From Neoceratodus forsteri (Eukaryota > Chordata > Ceratodontiformes > Ceratodontidae), in NCBI GenBank assembly GCA_016271365.2, contig JADMNL010000028.1:101531001-101595000 (forward strand): 64,000 nt of DNA, written 5' to 3'. The position numbers were made by a program, and so were the translations under genes. The notes below the pieces were generated by a model, which was given only the letters and a program-made list of their open reading frames with translations, was not told the origin of the DNA and did not search any database. This document shows, one piece after another, positions 22,195 to 32,861 of the stretch (positions are counted from its first letter, which is position 1; each line of letters begins with the position of its first letter).

Positions 22195-22620
22195 GAAAAA
22201 AAAATGGAAATTGTTACAAGGTGTGGCTCTATGGAGGGAGATGTCCTCAAAAATACTGTTTTGTTACTTACCAGCAATGGTAGATCTTTGACAGAAGCTC
22301 CTCCATAGAAGGGGGACAGTTCACCCTCCCACCTGTCCATTTTTGACCTTTCACGTGGCATACTGTATAAGACCCATCTCTTCCTGCATGCTTGGTCATC
22401 TTCTCTGCACCCTTTCAAAGCCCCCCCCCCCCCGGAACTACCACCTCTCCTGTATGTCTGGTCGAGGATCCAGTCTCCTGTTCCTGTTGACACAATACTG
22501 CTCAGAGGTGGTTTCCGGTGGGAAACTGAGGGCCACCCACATTATCTAGGTGGCGCTGATACCAGATTGCATCTAGGGAATTTCAGGTACCAACACAAAC
22601 TGTTCTTCAGCCACGCCTCA
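22195..22620. repeat. DIRS-type terminal/ICR fragment F
   Basis: It contains GTTACTTACCAGCAATGGTAGATC (in two parts, 22,261-22,285), the reverse complement of the GATCTAC..TTAC..GTAAGT pattern at other DIRS ends here. It sits between two CTCC(A)TAGA-type half copies, as in an ICR. CCACATTATCTAGGTGGCG (about 22,538-22,556) resembles the terminal repeat of E. No coding sequence. The remainder of the element is not identifiable. Confidence 0.35.
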
Positions 22621-22729
22621 TTTTCTCGGGTAAGATGTGGAGAGTGTGGAACTACCACTGATCCCACATTTGAGAGAAATGCATTTCAGTGTGTTTCATA
22701 AACATATTTGCTATTAGTTTGCTAGAGAA

Positions 22730-23335
22730 CATATTTTAAAAAGCACCTTTCATGAATATTAGTGCTGCTGATGAGGAGAAACACTGAGCTCCTTACTTCA
22801 CTGAGCTCCTCCATGATGTTGTCAAAGTTTTTCTGGTAGCCCCCAAAGGAAGGAAGGGATCATAATTTGCCCCAAGGGCTGTCGAATGATCCTCTCCCAC
22901 TTCCTGTAAGCCTACTCCGACTTTTCCGACTTCTTTATAGGGAGAATGCTGGAGCGTGCTCCACTCACTTGAATGGAGTGTCTTTTTTTAAAGTGTATTT
23001 CCAAATTTTAAATTGGGTTCTGGTACTGAACGATGTCCGGGTTCAACTAACCAGGAATTTGTTAGCTGAACCTTGGCATCGATCGATACTTGAACCTTAC
23101 TTAAAATCAGGAAATATGGTTTGTAAAAGAGGCTCCTTTCATGTGACTGGAGTGGGCTATAAGGTTGTGGAAAGGGATCATGCGGCCAGCCCCTTGGGGG
23201 GGAAAATTACGATTCTTCCCTTCCTTTAGGGGCTACAAGAAAAACTTGAAAACACCATGGAGGAACTCTATTGAGGTAAGGGAGCTCCATGTTTCTCCCT
23301 GTCAGTACTAAAAAGGTGCTCTTTTATAAGTGTGC
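22730..23335. mobile_element. Foldback element G with long inverted repeats
   Basis: About 600 bp whose two arms are imperfect reverse complements over at least 150 bp. The left arm reads GAGCTCCTTAC...CCTCCATGATGTTGTCAAAG...GTAGCCCCCAAAGGAAGG (22,788-22,857). The right arm mirrors it: CCTTTAGGGGCTACAAG...ACACCATGGAGG...GGTAAGGGAGCTCC (23,222-23,290). Arms extend outward to AAAAAGCACCTTT / AAAAGGTGCTCTTTT. There is no ORF of note. It could be a MITE or a collapsed pair of DIRS terminal repeats, because GAGGTAAGG sits at the end as in the DIRS here. Confidence 0.5.
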
Positions 23336-23887
23336 GTAAAAGTATCTGACTGCCCCAATTAACCTCATAGTTCAATTTATGACCTAATAGAGCTTACCAG
23401 GACAACAGGTTGCAGTCTTATAAACTGCTCTGTGGGGATAGAGGCATTATGCTTTTTTCCCCTTTCCCATGTATTAGTTTCTTAACTGGGTTATTTAAAA
23501 AATATGTCAAAGTAACTTTAAAAGTCCCACAACTGAGAAAATGTCAGGCTGGGCTCTAAGAAAAGGTTTCCATGGAAATATTGTAGAAGCCAGGTTCAGG
23601 AGTCACCTGTTTATATATAGGCGAGGGAGGAGATGGATTACTTAGTACAGAAGGGACCCAGTCTGCCATTGCTGTTATTTGTGGGACTACTGGTGGTGCT
23701 GTGATCTTCTGAGTGCGTTTCTTCACATGGAAAGCAGTGTGAGGGAAAAGCTGAGTGAAATGTTGGACTATAGTGTCGACACCTGCATGGCAGAGTGAGC
23801 GCGAGCAGTCACTTTCCACAGGGAAAATGAATGCATGTTTGCCATTATAACCAGTGGGTTATAACAGCGAATTACAACCAGCTTTCC

Positions 23888-25049
23888 CTAAGGAAAAAGA
23901 CCCTTACAGCAGCTCTTGGAAGAGAGCAAGGCTAAACTCAGTGCGTCTACAGGACAACAGACCCAGACTGTAGTGCTTAGTGAAACTGTGCACAGAACGC
24001 CATGTGGTGGCAGAGCATACAGTATGTCAGCTGCTGAGACGGAACGAAAACGAACCACAGAAGTGGCCATGCCATAGGTGGGACGCCCATGGAGAGAACC
24101 AGAAGTTTCTTACGGGGATTCTGGTAACAAAAAAAAATGTAGGATGCCAACCATTTGAAAAGGCCCTACTGAGAGGTGGGCGTCCACAACTGTGTGGCTG
24201 AACAGACTTTCAGCAATCCTTTGTATGGTCGCAATAGAAGCATAAAGCACTACGGACATTGAAAGAATGAAGTATGACTTCCCAGCATTTTGAGGGGGGC
24301 ACACAAGAAAAAGCAAGTCTAGTTTAACATGAGCTCAGAAGCCCCCTCAGGTGGGAACCTAGGATGAGTACGAATAAAACCCGATCCTCATTTTATTTAA
24401 TTTACTATACTGGTAAACACTATGAGCAATAATGGCAGTTTTCTTACATGAGCAGATCAGAACAAAACAAGAACATACAGATAAACACAACTATACAACA
24501 GTTGTACTCTGAGTATGTCTGAAATAAATGACAGATTTCTTAAAATGGATCCCAGTGGTACAAGGTACAAGGTACAGGGAATCTGTAATCAAAGCCTGGA
24601 ATTTGGAAACCCTCTAAAGCAACAGGGTTCTATTAAAACACATTCAAAAGGCAGGGTTCAAAAGAGCCTCTGTAAGGGACCCAAGGGATTCAGAACCAAG
24701 TTAAACTCCCACACCAGAACCCGTTTGAGAGCAACAGAGGGGCACCTGTGATGCGGGAGCCTTGAGAAACCTGTGCGACAATTCCAACTGGGCCACAGTC
24801 ATACCCCTATGAGGGTGTGAAAAGCTGAAAGGTACACCTTCACAGAAAAGTACTAGAGGCTGGAGTCTGATGGGACAAGAGGTAGTCCAAGACAGGTTGC
24901 ACCAGACAACAAAACGGGTTTATGTTGCGAGAAGCACATCAAATACTGAAACGTTTCAATTTCATGGACCAAGTGTGCCAGGTAGACTGCTTACGAGTCA
25001 CCTGTAACGTGTGAAATGGCTTGGAAGGCCCCAAAGCAGGACAGTTCTT
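23888..25049 (-). pseudogene. DIRS-H1 tyrosine recombinase, degraded
   Basis: The N-terminal start region MKLKRFSI (about 24,940-24,965) matches DIRS-D. The C-terminal region (23,888-24,070) contains RSVSAADILYAL, comparable with NVSAADICAAAT in H2. The middle is full of stops. I cannot place the catalytic His-x-x-Arg with certainty. Confidence 0.45.
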
Positions 25050-26013
25050 TGTCATCAGGAGCCAGGCATGAAGCTGCAGGGACTGAATGTCCGGGACCAG
25101 CAAAGTATCCTGGTCATGCAACAACAGACCTTCTGAGGGAGTGAGCAGGGGCCCCTCTGCAGTCTGAGAGAATTAAATTGGTCAGGGCAAAAGGGCCACC
25201 AGTATCAGTGTGGCCCTGTCTGCCTAAAGCTTGACCAACACCTACTGAATCAGAGAGGGATCATGCAGAAAGGCAGCACAAGAACCTCCTTTTAGAGGAA
25301 GGGGACAACACGTCTCCTCCCAAAACTCCAGGCCTTGTATACAGCATAAACGTGGCAGTTTTACATTGTGTGGGAATGCAGAAAATTCCAACAGGAGAAA
25401 AGGTCTTCGACCACATCATCCAGGAGTGCCCACAGTGAGACTGAACAACGAGTAGCAGAAATATTTTGCTAGGATATTCAGGCAGCCAGGCAGAAAAGGG
25501 CAACAAGGCTATACATCATGAGCCAGTGCCACTCCTGCATCCACATGATTTCTTAGCAAAGGAGCAGGAATGTGTACCCTGTTTGCTGAAGTAGTGTTGA
25601 CAAATGTTGACCGTGTACTTGCAAAGGATGGCCCTGAACGCAGGGAGAAGCACACAGGTCAAGAAGAACAGCACCTCTCCGGAATGTTGATGTGGAGAGC
25701 GCAGCCCGAGGGGAATCAATGCCCTGGGTCTTGAGTGCACCCACATGGCCCCCCCCAACCCATTCCAGAGGCATTCAGGCTGCAAACTCCTGTGAGGATG
25801 GAGACATGGGGCCCCGAAGCAGATGGGAGTGGTTTTGCCACCAACAAAGGGCTGTGTATGGGACCCCGTGGTCAGAAAAGGGTGATCTGGGGATGGGTGC
25901 TCTATACAGGGCAGCCAACCCCAAAAAGGAAAACAGGAATAATAAAAGGTTGTACACCCACACCTTACCAAACAAAATGAGGTGCTAGAGACAGTCTGTA
26001 TATAGAATTCCAA
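25050..26013 (-). pseudogene. DIRS-H1 RNase H and post-RNase H block, degraded
   Basis: The minus-strand frame 25,516-26,013 and its neighbours read like a worn DIRS-D RNase H: the region equivalent to VLEM...LQAF, then FVNTT.ANRVHIPAPL, equivalent to WYLNKQGGTRSYTL. The post-RNase H block is barely readable (RATLILVALLP). Supported mainly by order and by the clear recombinase start that follows. Confidence 0.45.
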
Positions 26014-26034
26014 ATATTTAAGTAAAGTACAGTT

Positions 26035-26470
26035 ACTAGGAACTTATTGTAACAGTAGATCTTGAGAGAGGTTCCTTCAGTAGGTCATTACATATAGGAC
26101 TGGTGCCACCTGGCGTCGGGCCGCATGGCAGACTTTTCTAGAAATCCCTGATGAGGGACCGCCCACCCGTCATGTGACAGGCGTCAGTGTGGCCGTATAT
26201 AATGGGTGGTTCCCACCCACCCTCCAGTTCTCCTGCGGAGCAAGGAAGAGGCCTGACAGCAGGAGCAAACAGGATTTGGAGTCCCTGTGTAAGAAGAAAG
26301 AAAGAAAAAAAAAATGAGGGGAAGTAGGGAGGGAAAATATGACCTCCTAAAGGAACCTCTCGCGATCACCGTTACGGTAAGTTCCTACGTAACCGTACTA
26401 TCTTACTTCAGACGGTTCCTTCAGCAGGTCATTACAAACAGGACAGAGTCCCAAGCAGTCCCTCCAAAGA
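26035..26470 (-). repeat. DIRS-H2 terminal repeat and ICR
   Basis: The end (GAACTTATTGTAACAGTAGATC, read as two halves at 26,040-26,061) recurs inverted at about 26,365-26,385 as CACCGTTACGGTAAGTTC. CTTCAGCAGGTCATTACA at about 26,415-26,435 repeats CTTCAGTAGGTCATTACA at 26,077-26,094. GGTAAGTT in the ICR is splice-donor-like. Confidence 0.6.
26196..26202 (+). promoter_or_regulatory. TATA-like box in H2 terminal repeat
   Basis: TATATAA within a GC-rich context (GGCCG...TGGGTGG), about 155 bp from the element end. DIRS-D has TATATAG in a GTGGGCGG context at the equivalent place (46,841). A conserved TATA in both terminal repeats suggests a Pol II promoter. Confidence 0.45.
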
Positions 26471-26559
26471 GACAGAGAAACAGAGGAGAAAATCACTCCA
26501 ACGAAACTGGGAACCAGAATGGACCCAGCCTAGGACAGAAGGTCCTGCAAGACAGCTAG

Positions 26560-27330
26560 GCCAAAGCCAGCCCTTAGCCTAGAAGCAATGTCAGACTGTA
26601 GTTTTAGTAAAAGTGTGGACAGAACTCAAAGTAGCTGCAGCACAGATATCAGCCGCAGAGACGTTCTGCAAAAAAGCAGTGGAAGCAGCCATGCTCCTAG
26701 TAGAATGACCTCTGATGAGACCTGGCAGAGGTTTTTTTTTTTTTTTTTTTATTTTTTGGTAACAGTACGAATACAGTTGCCTAACCATTTGGAAAAGCAC
26801 TGCTTCGAAACTGCTTTGCCCTTTGACCTGGGCAACAAGAAACAAAAGCTGATAGCAGCTACGGAACTCCTTGGTTCAGTGTGTTAGCACTGAAGGATCC
26901 GATGGACATCCACGTGCAGGAGTCTCACCTCTGTTCAAGGGGAAGGAAAGTGAACTGAAGCTTTACCAATTGGTTCAGTGTGGCTTCTGACACCACCTTC
27001 GATAAAAACTTAGGATTTGTCTTGAGGACCACCTGGTCTTTGTAGAAAATAAGATAAGTCTCTTTACAAACCACAGCATTAAGCTCCAAATCCTTGAGCT
27101 GACGTATGCAACTAAAAATAATGTCTTCCAGGAAAGGAAGCGCCAGTCACAGCTCATGGCGGTTCAAATGGGGGTGGGGGTGAGCTTTTCCAACACAAAG
27201 TTTGAATCCCAAGGTGGGGTTGGGCTGCGGATAGAGGGTTTCAGATGGAGGATCCCTTTCAGAAGAGTCTTTGAGACTTCCAACTGAGCCACGGGTTTAC
27301 CATCCACCAGCTCGTGGTATGCGAAACTGC
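26560..27330 (-). pseudogene. DIRS-H2 tyrosine recombinase
   Basis: The minus-strand frame 26,591-26,845 contains RGHSTRSMAAS (the His-x-x-Arg box) and VSAADICAAATLSSVHTFTK. The residue after TFTK should be HY but reads TT, so the nucleophilic tyrosine is probably lost. Upstream fragments include FLVAYVSSRIWSL, LIFSTKTRWSS and RWCQK (26,975-27,157). A poly(T) run of about 20 at 26,731-26,750 interrupts the reading. Not functional. Confidence 0.6.
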
Positions 27331-28575
27331 CTAAAGGTGGACCTTCAAGGAAGAATATGACAGACCGAGTCTGACAGATGAAGGAGGTATTCCATGACTT
27401 GTGGGGCAGAACAAGAAAAGGGGTTCCACTTGAAGGTCGCCCAGATGGAAAAACGTTTCCACTGGGTATAGTTTCTCAGAGTCCCAGCCCATGAGGGACT
27501 GAATGTGCCTCATGACGTCCAGGAAAGTTGGATCGTCAGGAGGGGAAATGGAGGTATTCCTGGGTTCCTCAGGTTCGGAGGGTAACCGGGAATCCTTGGA
27601 ATCCTCCTCAGAGGAGGAATCCCCCTGGATGGTTCAGAGTGCGGGACTGGGAGACTGGGGAGTGGAAGGAAGAACCCAGACTGGTGAGAGTGAAGGTTCC
27701 CTCGGAGGTGGGGTAGGAGGCCTTTTCCAGGGTTCCTTGCTCTGCGTGAACTCTCACCAAGCTGTGAACAGGGCGGTGTAGTCCAAAGGTGGTGGAAGGG
27801 GAGGTGGTGCCAGGTGGGAAGATGTAGGGGTCCCCCAGTGACGGTCCCCGAGGCTTCGTAGGGTTCTGGTGTCGGTCCCCACAGAACTGAATGATGGCTC
27901 CTGTGGCGAGGGGTTGCTGGCATCTGTCTCGAAGGACCCGGCTCGGCTGCAGCTGTCAAGTGACTGGTGCTGGCAAAGGTTTAACAGACTATGGTGAAGG
28001 CAGCACCAGGGTCAACACTGTGTGCACGCCGGTGGAGAAGGGGCGGACGTGGACAGTCAACACAGCCCGCCAAGAGGTGTAGCTTGTGTAGACAGGAAGC
28101 CCTGAAGACAGTGGCGAGCCCTTGAGGAGATGGTCAATGAGCAGGATGATGAAGGCAAGACCAAAGGGGTGGAGGCCGAGACCACCGTCTAAAGGCAGTC
28201 GAGCCACTGTTGAACTTCGCAGGGAAAAGGGGCCCAGAGCTTCATGGGTTGGGTCTAGAGACCATGTCCGAAGCTCAGAACAGCCTCATCCAAGATGGTG
28301 ATGATGAGAGGCAAAGAACGAGCAGCATGGAGGTAGGAGGTCTGCCAGTGAAGGAGGGACCAACCCCGTGGGAGGAAGATCCAGAAGTGGCCGCCGATTT
28401 GTGCGGTGACCTGGAGTGGGAAGCCAATCTGTGCCGATCCCTACCCTTGTCCTAGTGCTTGTGCTTCCCGCTCGACGATTTCTCTTTATGGGAAGAAGTA
28501 GAAGCCAGGGAGGAAGAAGGGCTTTTGCCCTGGAGCTTCTTCTCGAACGTCACTAACTTCTACTGCAGAAGGAAA
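27331..28575 (-). pseudogene. DIRS-H2 gag-like remnant
   Basis: Minus-strand frames here are Pro/Ser/Arg-rich and open for long stretches (27,510-27,959, 149 aa; 28,486-28,677). The segment at 27,331-27,513 reads RHIQSLMGWDSEKLYP, then runs into YR-like GLSYSSLKVHL. There is no Cys/His motif because the 5' end is missing. The assignment rests on position and composition. Confidence 0.4.
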
Positions 28576-28624
28576 GTCTGAAGGGTCTTTGAGTGGCGTC
28601 TCTATAGGCCTGGTTAAACTCCAG

Positions 28625-28935
28625 GCAGTGCTGCCACCTACCACAGCATTGTTGCAGACCACCAGATCAGGGCACACTTCCTCTAGATGCTCTGGCTCTG
28701 GACTGGTCAGGAAGGTACCTGTATGCCTTTGCCTCCCTTTCCTCTGGTATTCAGGGTATTACTCAAGCTCAGATCCCACTCAGCATCTCTGATCTTGATA
28801 GCTCTGGATTGGCCCAGGCAGCCATTTACACTCTATTGCTCTCAATATCTGTAGCCAAACCAATACACCTTCCTCGGAGGCACAACTTAACTTAACCTCA
28901 CTTAAATTTAACAAGAGCAGTCAGTCCCCTGGTAT
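28625..28935 (+). pseudogene. Fragment of a C-family DIRS, post-RNase H region
   Basis: The plus-strand reading LDWSGR.LYAFASL and SGLAQAAIYTL, then RRHNL, aligns with DIRS-C2 at about 57,120-57,380 (LLDWTGS, SGLGQATL, RRHNLL). Orientation is opposite to H2. It is a short stray fragment. Confidence 0.6.
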
Positions 28936-29263
28936 GAACAGCCACAGAGCTTTAGAATTTTATGCACATTCTGGAATTTAAAATGAAATTCAAACTGTGC
29001 TGTGTGGTCATGCTCAGCCCTGCTCTCAAACATCAAATTTATTTCTCCACCTGAAGAGAGGAGCTGCCCCGGAGTCTTCTCCACACTTCTGGTCAGTTTA
29101 CGGTTTATTGTTTTAGTGTTTTTTTTTTAATTTTATTTTATTTAGCTTTTGTTGACTGGGTAAGTGCACTAGACAAATCCTGCCTATTTTCAGGCACGAC
29201 CCGGGGGAGGGGGATACAGATGAATGCCAACTGACCTTGAACCAGTGTTTAAGTGTTTAAGTG
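28936..29263. other. Unassigned non-coding spacer
   Basis: AT-rich with a T-rich tract (about 29,120-29,150). No ORF, inverted repeat or recognised element. It may be original flanking DNA of DIRS-B. Confidence 0.4.
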
Positions 29264-29470
29264 ATCTTATCTGAGTCAGTCTTCACCATTCATTACATTT
29301 GGGTTCATGGCCATAGGCCATGACCCTGCGGGAGCTCTTTTTTTTTTTTTGGTAGGTGGAGCCGACGCACCATCGGCGCCGCCCTCCAAGGCCGACGCAT
29401 TGTGTGGTGCTCGTGGGTTGGCCATTAGGCGCTGTCGACTCCGCCTGCCTGCCAGTTCTTCGTCTCCCAC
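29264..29470 (+). repeat. DIRS-B left inverted terminal repeat
   Basis: CTTCACCATTCATTACATTTGGGTT, CGGGAGCTC, a T-run, GGTAGGTGGAGC and GTGTGG are all mirrored at 39,026-39,220. The two copies differ at several sites, so the insertion is not recent. Confidence 0.8.
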
Positions 29471-29683
29471 CGTCAAGGTCACCTCATGTGGAAGCTCTGC
29501 AAGAATTTGAGGCCTACCGCCTACGTAGTTTCGTCCTGCCTTTATTCTTCCGTACTGCAGTCCGTTGGCTCCTTCCCTGCCAGTTCTAGTTGCGTCACTG
29601 GACGTCGCTTAGTAAGATCTTTCCATTTATTTTTATTCTTGGTGACGTCGAATCTGTTTTTGGTGTTTTTTTCTTCGTAGGTC

Positions 29684-32304
29684 ATGTCTCGGTCAGAGGG
29701 CAAGAAGACTTCAAAGACGGGACGGTCCCCCATGCGACAGTTCCCTTGCGGCCATAAATTTTCCATCACCAACCAGCACGACCGTTGCCTTACTTGTCTT
29801 GGCCCACTTCACAACATGGATTCGTGTGATGTCTGTTTCTCCATGGACCACCGGGTCATCGAACAGCCGTGGAAAGTGGGACAAGCTCCGCCGACTTTTG
29901 GGAGCCGGTGCGCACTCAGACCAAGCCACATACTGTCGGCCTTTCCTCCGGGTCCCCTCCCGGTTCTACACGGACCGAGGAAGAGGGAGCCTCCACTTCT
30001 AGTAGCCTAGCTATTGCCAAGGCTCCTTCTGTGGTGCAGGAGATTCGTCCCACTCCTTTCGGGGGGATGGGCGGGTGGTGCCGCCAAGGCAATTGCCTCT
30101 TTGGGGGTGAAGACTCCCCCGGTGTCGGACCCGCGGTTCGCAAGGCCCGGGTTGGCGCCGTCCTTGATGCCATTGGTCGGCGCCATTGCAGGCATCGGCA
30201 CCATTTACGGCACCGTGGGCTCTGATGGAGCCATCATCGGTGCCAGTTTGTCACTTGGTGCCGTTTGCGGTGCCGATACTGCTAGCAGTGCCGTGGGAGC
30301 CTCTATGGCACCATCTTTGTCTTCTTCTCTGCACCATTCGATGCCAAGGTTGAGCATGGCACTGTGTCCACCTTGGGACTCGGCACTGTGGGGCATCGGA
30401 TTCTGCTGTGGTCGCCATCATCTGTGCCGCCTGCCTCGGCACCGTTCATGTGCCGTGGAGCTAGGGTGGCGCCATCTCGGTGATGATGGTACACCATCGG
30501 AGCTGTCCTCGTGCCATCCCCATCCTCGGTGCCTTGGGGCTGGATGGCGCCATGACTGTTTCTGACTCTGGGGCTGCTGTTCAGGCCGGAGCTGTGTCCC
30601 CCGCGGTTACCATTCGCAGTGCAGTGGGGAGTACTGGCTTGGGCATGGTCTCAGAATCTAGCACCCCATTTAGCAGGGATGGCACCGGGTGCCCTCCTAT
30701 GGTCTGGCACAGGGCCTTGGCCTCTACCTCTTCGGAGGCGGAGTTGGGCTCTGAGTCAGACGAGCAGTCTGACTCCTTGGGGTTGACTGTTGGGGTGTGC
30801 AGCCCTGTCGTGTCCTTGACAAGCCGGAGTCAGCCCCCTTCTGAGGTGGGGTCAGTGGCTACTGAGACTGGGGTCAGGGGTGCTGACCAGCAGGCAGTGG
30901 TGCAGGCCACCACTGCTCTGCAGCCCAGTCTTGGTGGGTTCACTGACCCCTCAGCAGTAACCCCACCTGTGGTGTGCCTGGATCGCCCTACTTTGGGGCC
31001 GATCAGGGCTTCTATGGGTGGGGAGGGTGCTGCACCCTGGATAGCTCCCTTGGGTGCTGGCCAAAGCTGTCAGCTACCTAGGCTGGCCCTCTCAAGGAGG
31101 AAGGCTCTTTCGGACTCCAAGGGGTCAACAGGCATGGGGTCTGCATGGTGACCTTTTTCTGGAGCCCACCCGGGCTCTGGAAGAAGCCATAGTGCAGATC
31201 TCTGCTCTTCCTCCTCAGTCTCTTTGAGAGAGCCCCATTCTTTTGAGGTAAGGGACCATCCTTCTGGACCTATATGGCCCTGGTCACCTCACAGGGGATT
31301 CTTCCGGGCGCAGCCAAGGCAGTACAGAAATGGTTGTTCAGCTGTTGGCTGTAGTCTTCTGGAGCATTTTCTTCTTCGGGAGCTCTTGGTCCGCTCCTTA
31401 GCCCAGGCAAAGGTCAGCCGACATCTCTTCTCGGCTCTGCCCCTATCCTCTGCCACATTCTCCTGCGCTCCCAGGCATCCTTGGTCCTAGCGGGCCTTTC
31501 TCCTGGGAGCAGTTCAGGGCTGTGGCTGCTCGGTTCCTTGCATACATTAGGGCAATGGACAGACAGGTTTTTCAACCACCCTCTGAGCAGTCGGTGCCCT
31601 CCAACTCTTCATCCCCCTCTTCTGGGGGAGAGGAGCCTTCTGTCCACATCTCTTCAGCTGCTGATCTTGCTGAGTATCAGCGTTTCCTCGTGAGGATGTT
31701 GGAGGACTTGCACATCACCCCTTCCACTGTAAGCAATCCAGAGCACTCAGCGCATGCCTTTCTAGGCGATTTCAGCGAGGTCACCCTTGTGGTGCCCCCC
31801 TGGCCTGCTCCCTTTCAGGAGGCGTCATTGCGCTCCTAGCAGAGGCCCTTCTCCTGAGTTCCTGCCCCTAGGGATCTCTGCCAGTGGTATTACACCCCCC
31901 CCGGAGTCTCCAGGTTCCATGCCTCATCCGCAGTCCAGATTGATGCAGTTGGACACTCCTGATGGGCTTCACGCCCTTCACTGTGACTGGCCCCCAGATC
32001 AGTATTCCTTGGATTTGACTTCTGGGGTAGGAGGACTTTCTACTCAGCATGGTTGTTGCTTTCCATTTCTGCACATCAGGCCCACTATGCAGCCTATGAC
32101 AGGTTCTTGTGGTCCAGGCTAGGTCAACTCCTAGCCTCGTTGCCTGACACGAAGCAAACCAGACAAGCCATTGCACTCTCTGCACATGGCCTGGAGCTAG
32201 CAAGGTACCAAGTGAGGGCATCCTATGATGCCAACAAGGTAGCTACCAGGGTCGTAGGGACAGTGATCTGCACTAGGCGGACGGCACGGCAGTGTCTTTC
32301 CCGG
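29684..32304 (+). pseudogene. DIRS-B gag-like ORF
   Basis: The start MSRSEGKKTSKTGRSPMRQF is followed by CGHKF, CLTCLGPLHNMDSCDVC: the Cys/His motif shared by the DIRS here. The middle (30,014-30,565 and 30,480-31,151) is Ala/Gly/Ser/Pro-rich and rich in GGCACC/GGTGCC strings. The C-terminal domain (31,522-31,839 and 32,053-32,304) has SAHQAHYAAYDRFLWSRLGQ, VRASYDANKVATRVVG and RRTARQCLSR, aligning with C1 and C2 gag (YVAYVARYQRTLWD, FAWLST). C1 then splits it. The frame resumes at 37,984 and stops at 38,151. Several frameshifts lie within. Confidence 0.7.
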
Positions 32305-32480
32305 TTCAAACAACTTGAAGTCTTGCTGTATTCTGACATATGCAGTGATGTCCAACCTTTGAACTGCCCCGGAGAGGAAAGAGTTAACTTTCCATGCCAG
32401 GCATGGAATGCTGAGCTTGGGCTCGGTTGAGACTCTGTCTGTTGCTGTTTGAACTCAAACCGTCAGATTCTTTACTCTGC
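32305..32480 (+). repeat. DIRS-C1 left terminal repeat
   Basis: TCAAACAACTTGAAGTC at the outer end, then CTTGCTGTATTCTGACATAT and about 130 bp more, inverted at 37,785-37,940. It includes the palindrome CCATGCCAGGCATGG (about 32,391-32,405). Confidence 0.9.
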
Positions 32481-32861
32481 CTCACTGAGCAGTCGCTCCG
32501 GAGATTTCTCCTTTGCTCGGTTCAATTAGTCAGTTAAAGTGCCGTTTTCCTCGGTTTTCGACCGAATTTAATCCGTTTAACCTATCGGTTCAGTCTCTGT
32601 CTGTGGTATCGTGAGTACTAGATAGGTTTATTTTTGTTTCTTCGGTGTGGAACTTGTAAACATTGGATCAGTTCGGTTTGAACCGATCAGGTTTGTTCAA
32701 AAGTTTGTTCTACTTTTAGGGTGTGGTAACCGGTCCTTATCGATTCTAAAAAAAAGATTTCATTACGTTTTTTTCCACGACCTGTAACACGGTCAGGAAC
32801 CGATAAGGGTGTCTTGCCTGGCGGATTGCCGAAAAAAGGGTAAGTTTGGTTAGGACTGGCC

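Larger units (their letters stand above)
23336..26034 (-). mobile_element. DIRS-H1, 5'-truncated minus-strand DIRS
   Basis: Minus-strand order: RNase H (26,013 down to about 25,500), post-RNase H block, YR (about 25,050 to 23,880), then non-coding 3' sequence. It is most similar to DIRS-D (post-RNase H and MKLKRFSI versus MKWKRFSI). RT and gag are absent: H2 begins at 26,035 and the missing part is not found on its far side. Heavily mutated. Confidence 0.6.
26035..28575 (-). mobile_element. DIRS-H2, internally deleted minus-strand DIRS
   Basis: Its 3' terminal repeat and ICR lie at 26,035-26,470, followed by a recombinase with HSTR box and then gag-like sequence. RT and RNase H are missing: gag-like sequence (27,331-28,575) abuts YR sequence directly. 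The 5' terminal repeat predicted from the ICR is not found at the right side, so the 5' end is truncated around 28,575. It is inserted in, or abuts, DIRS-H1. Confidence 0.6.

Noticed and set aside
27510..27959. 149-aa Pro/Arg-rich open frame on the minus strand
   Set aside because: Kept only as part of the H2 gag-like remnant; composition alone does not support a separate gene.
26035..29263. H2 interpreted as the missing 5' half of H1
   Set aside because: H2 has its own terminal repeat, ICR and recombinase end at 26,035-26,900, so it is a separate element and not a continuation of H1.
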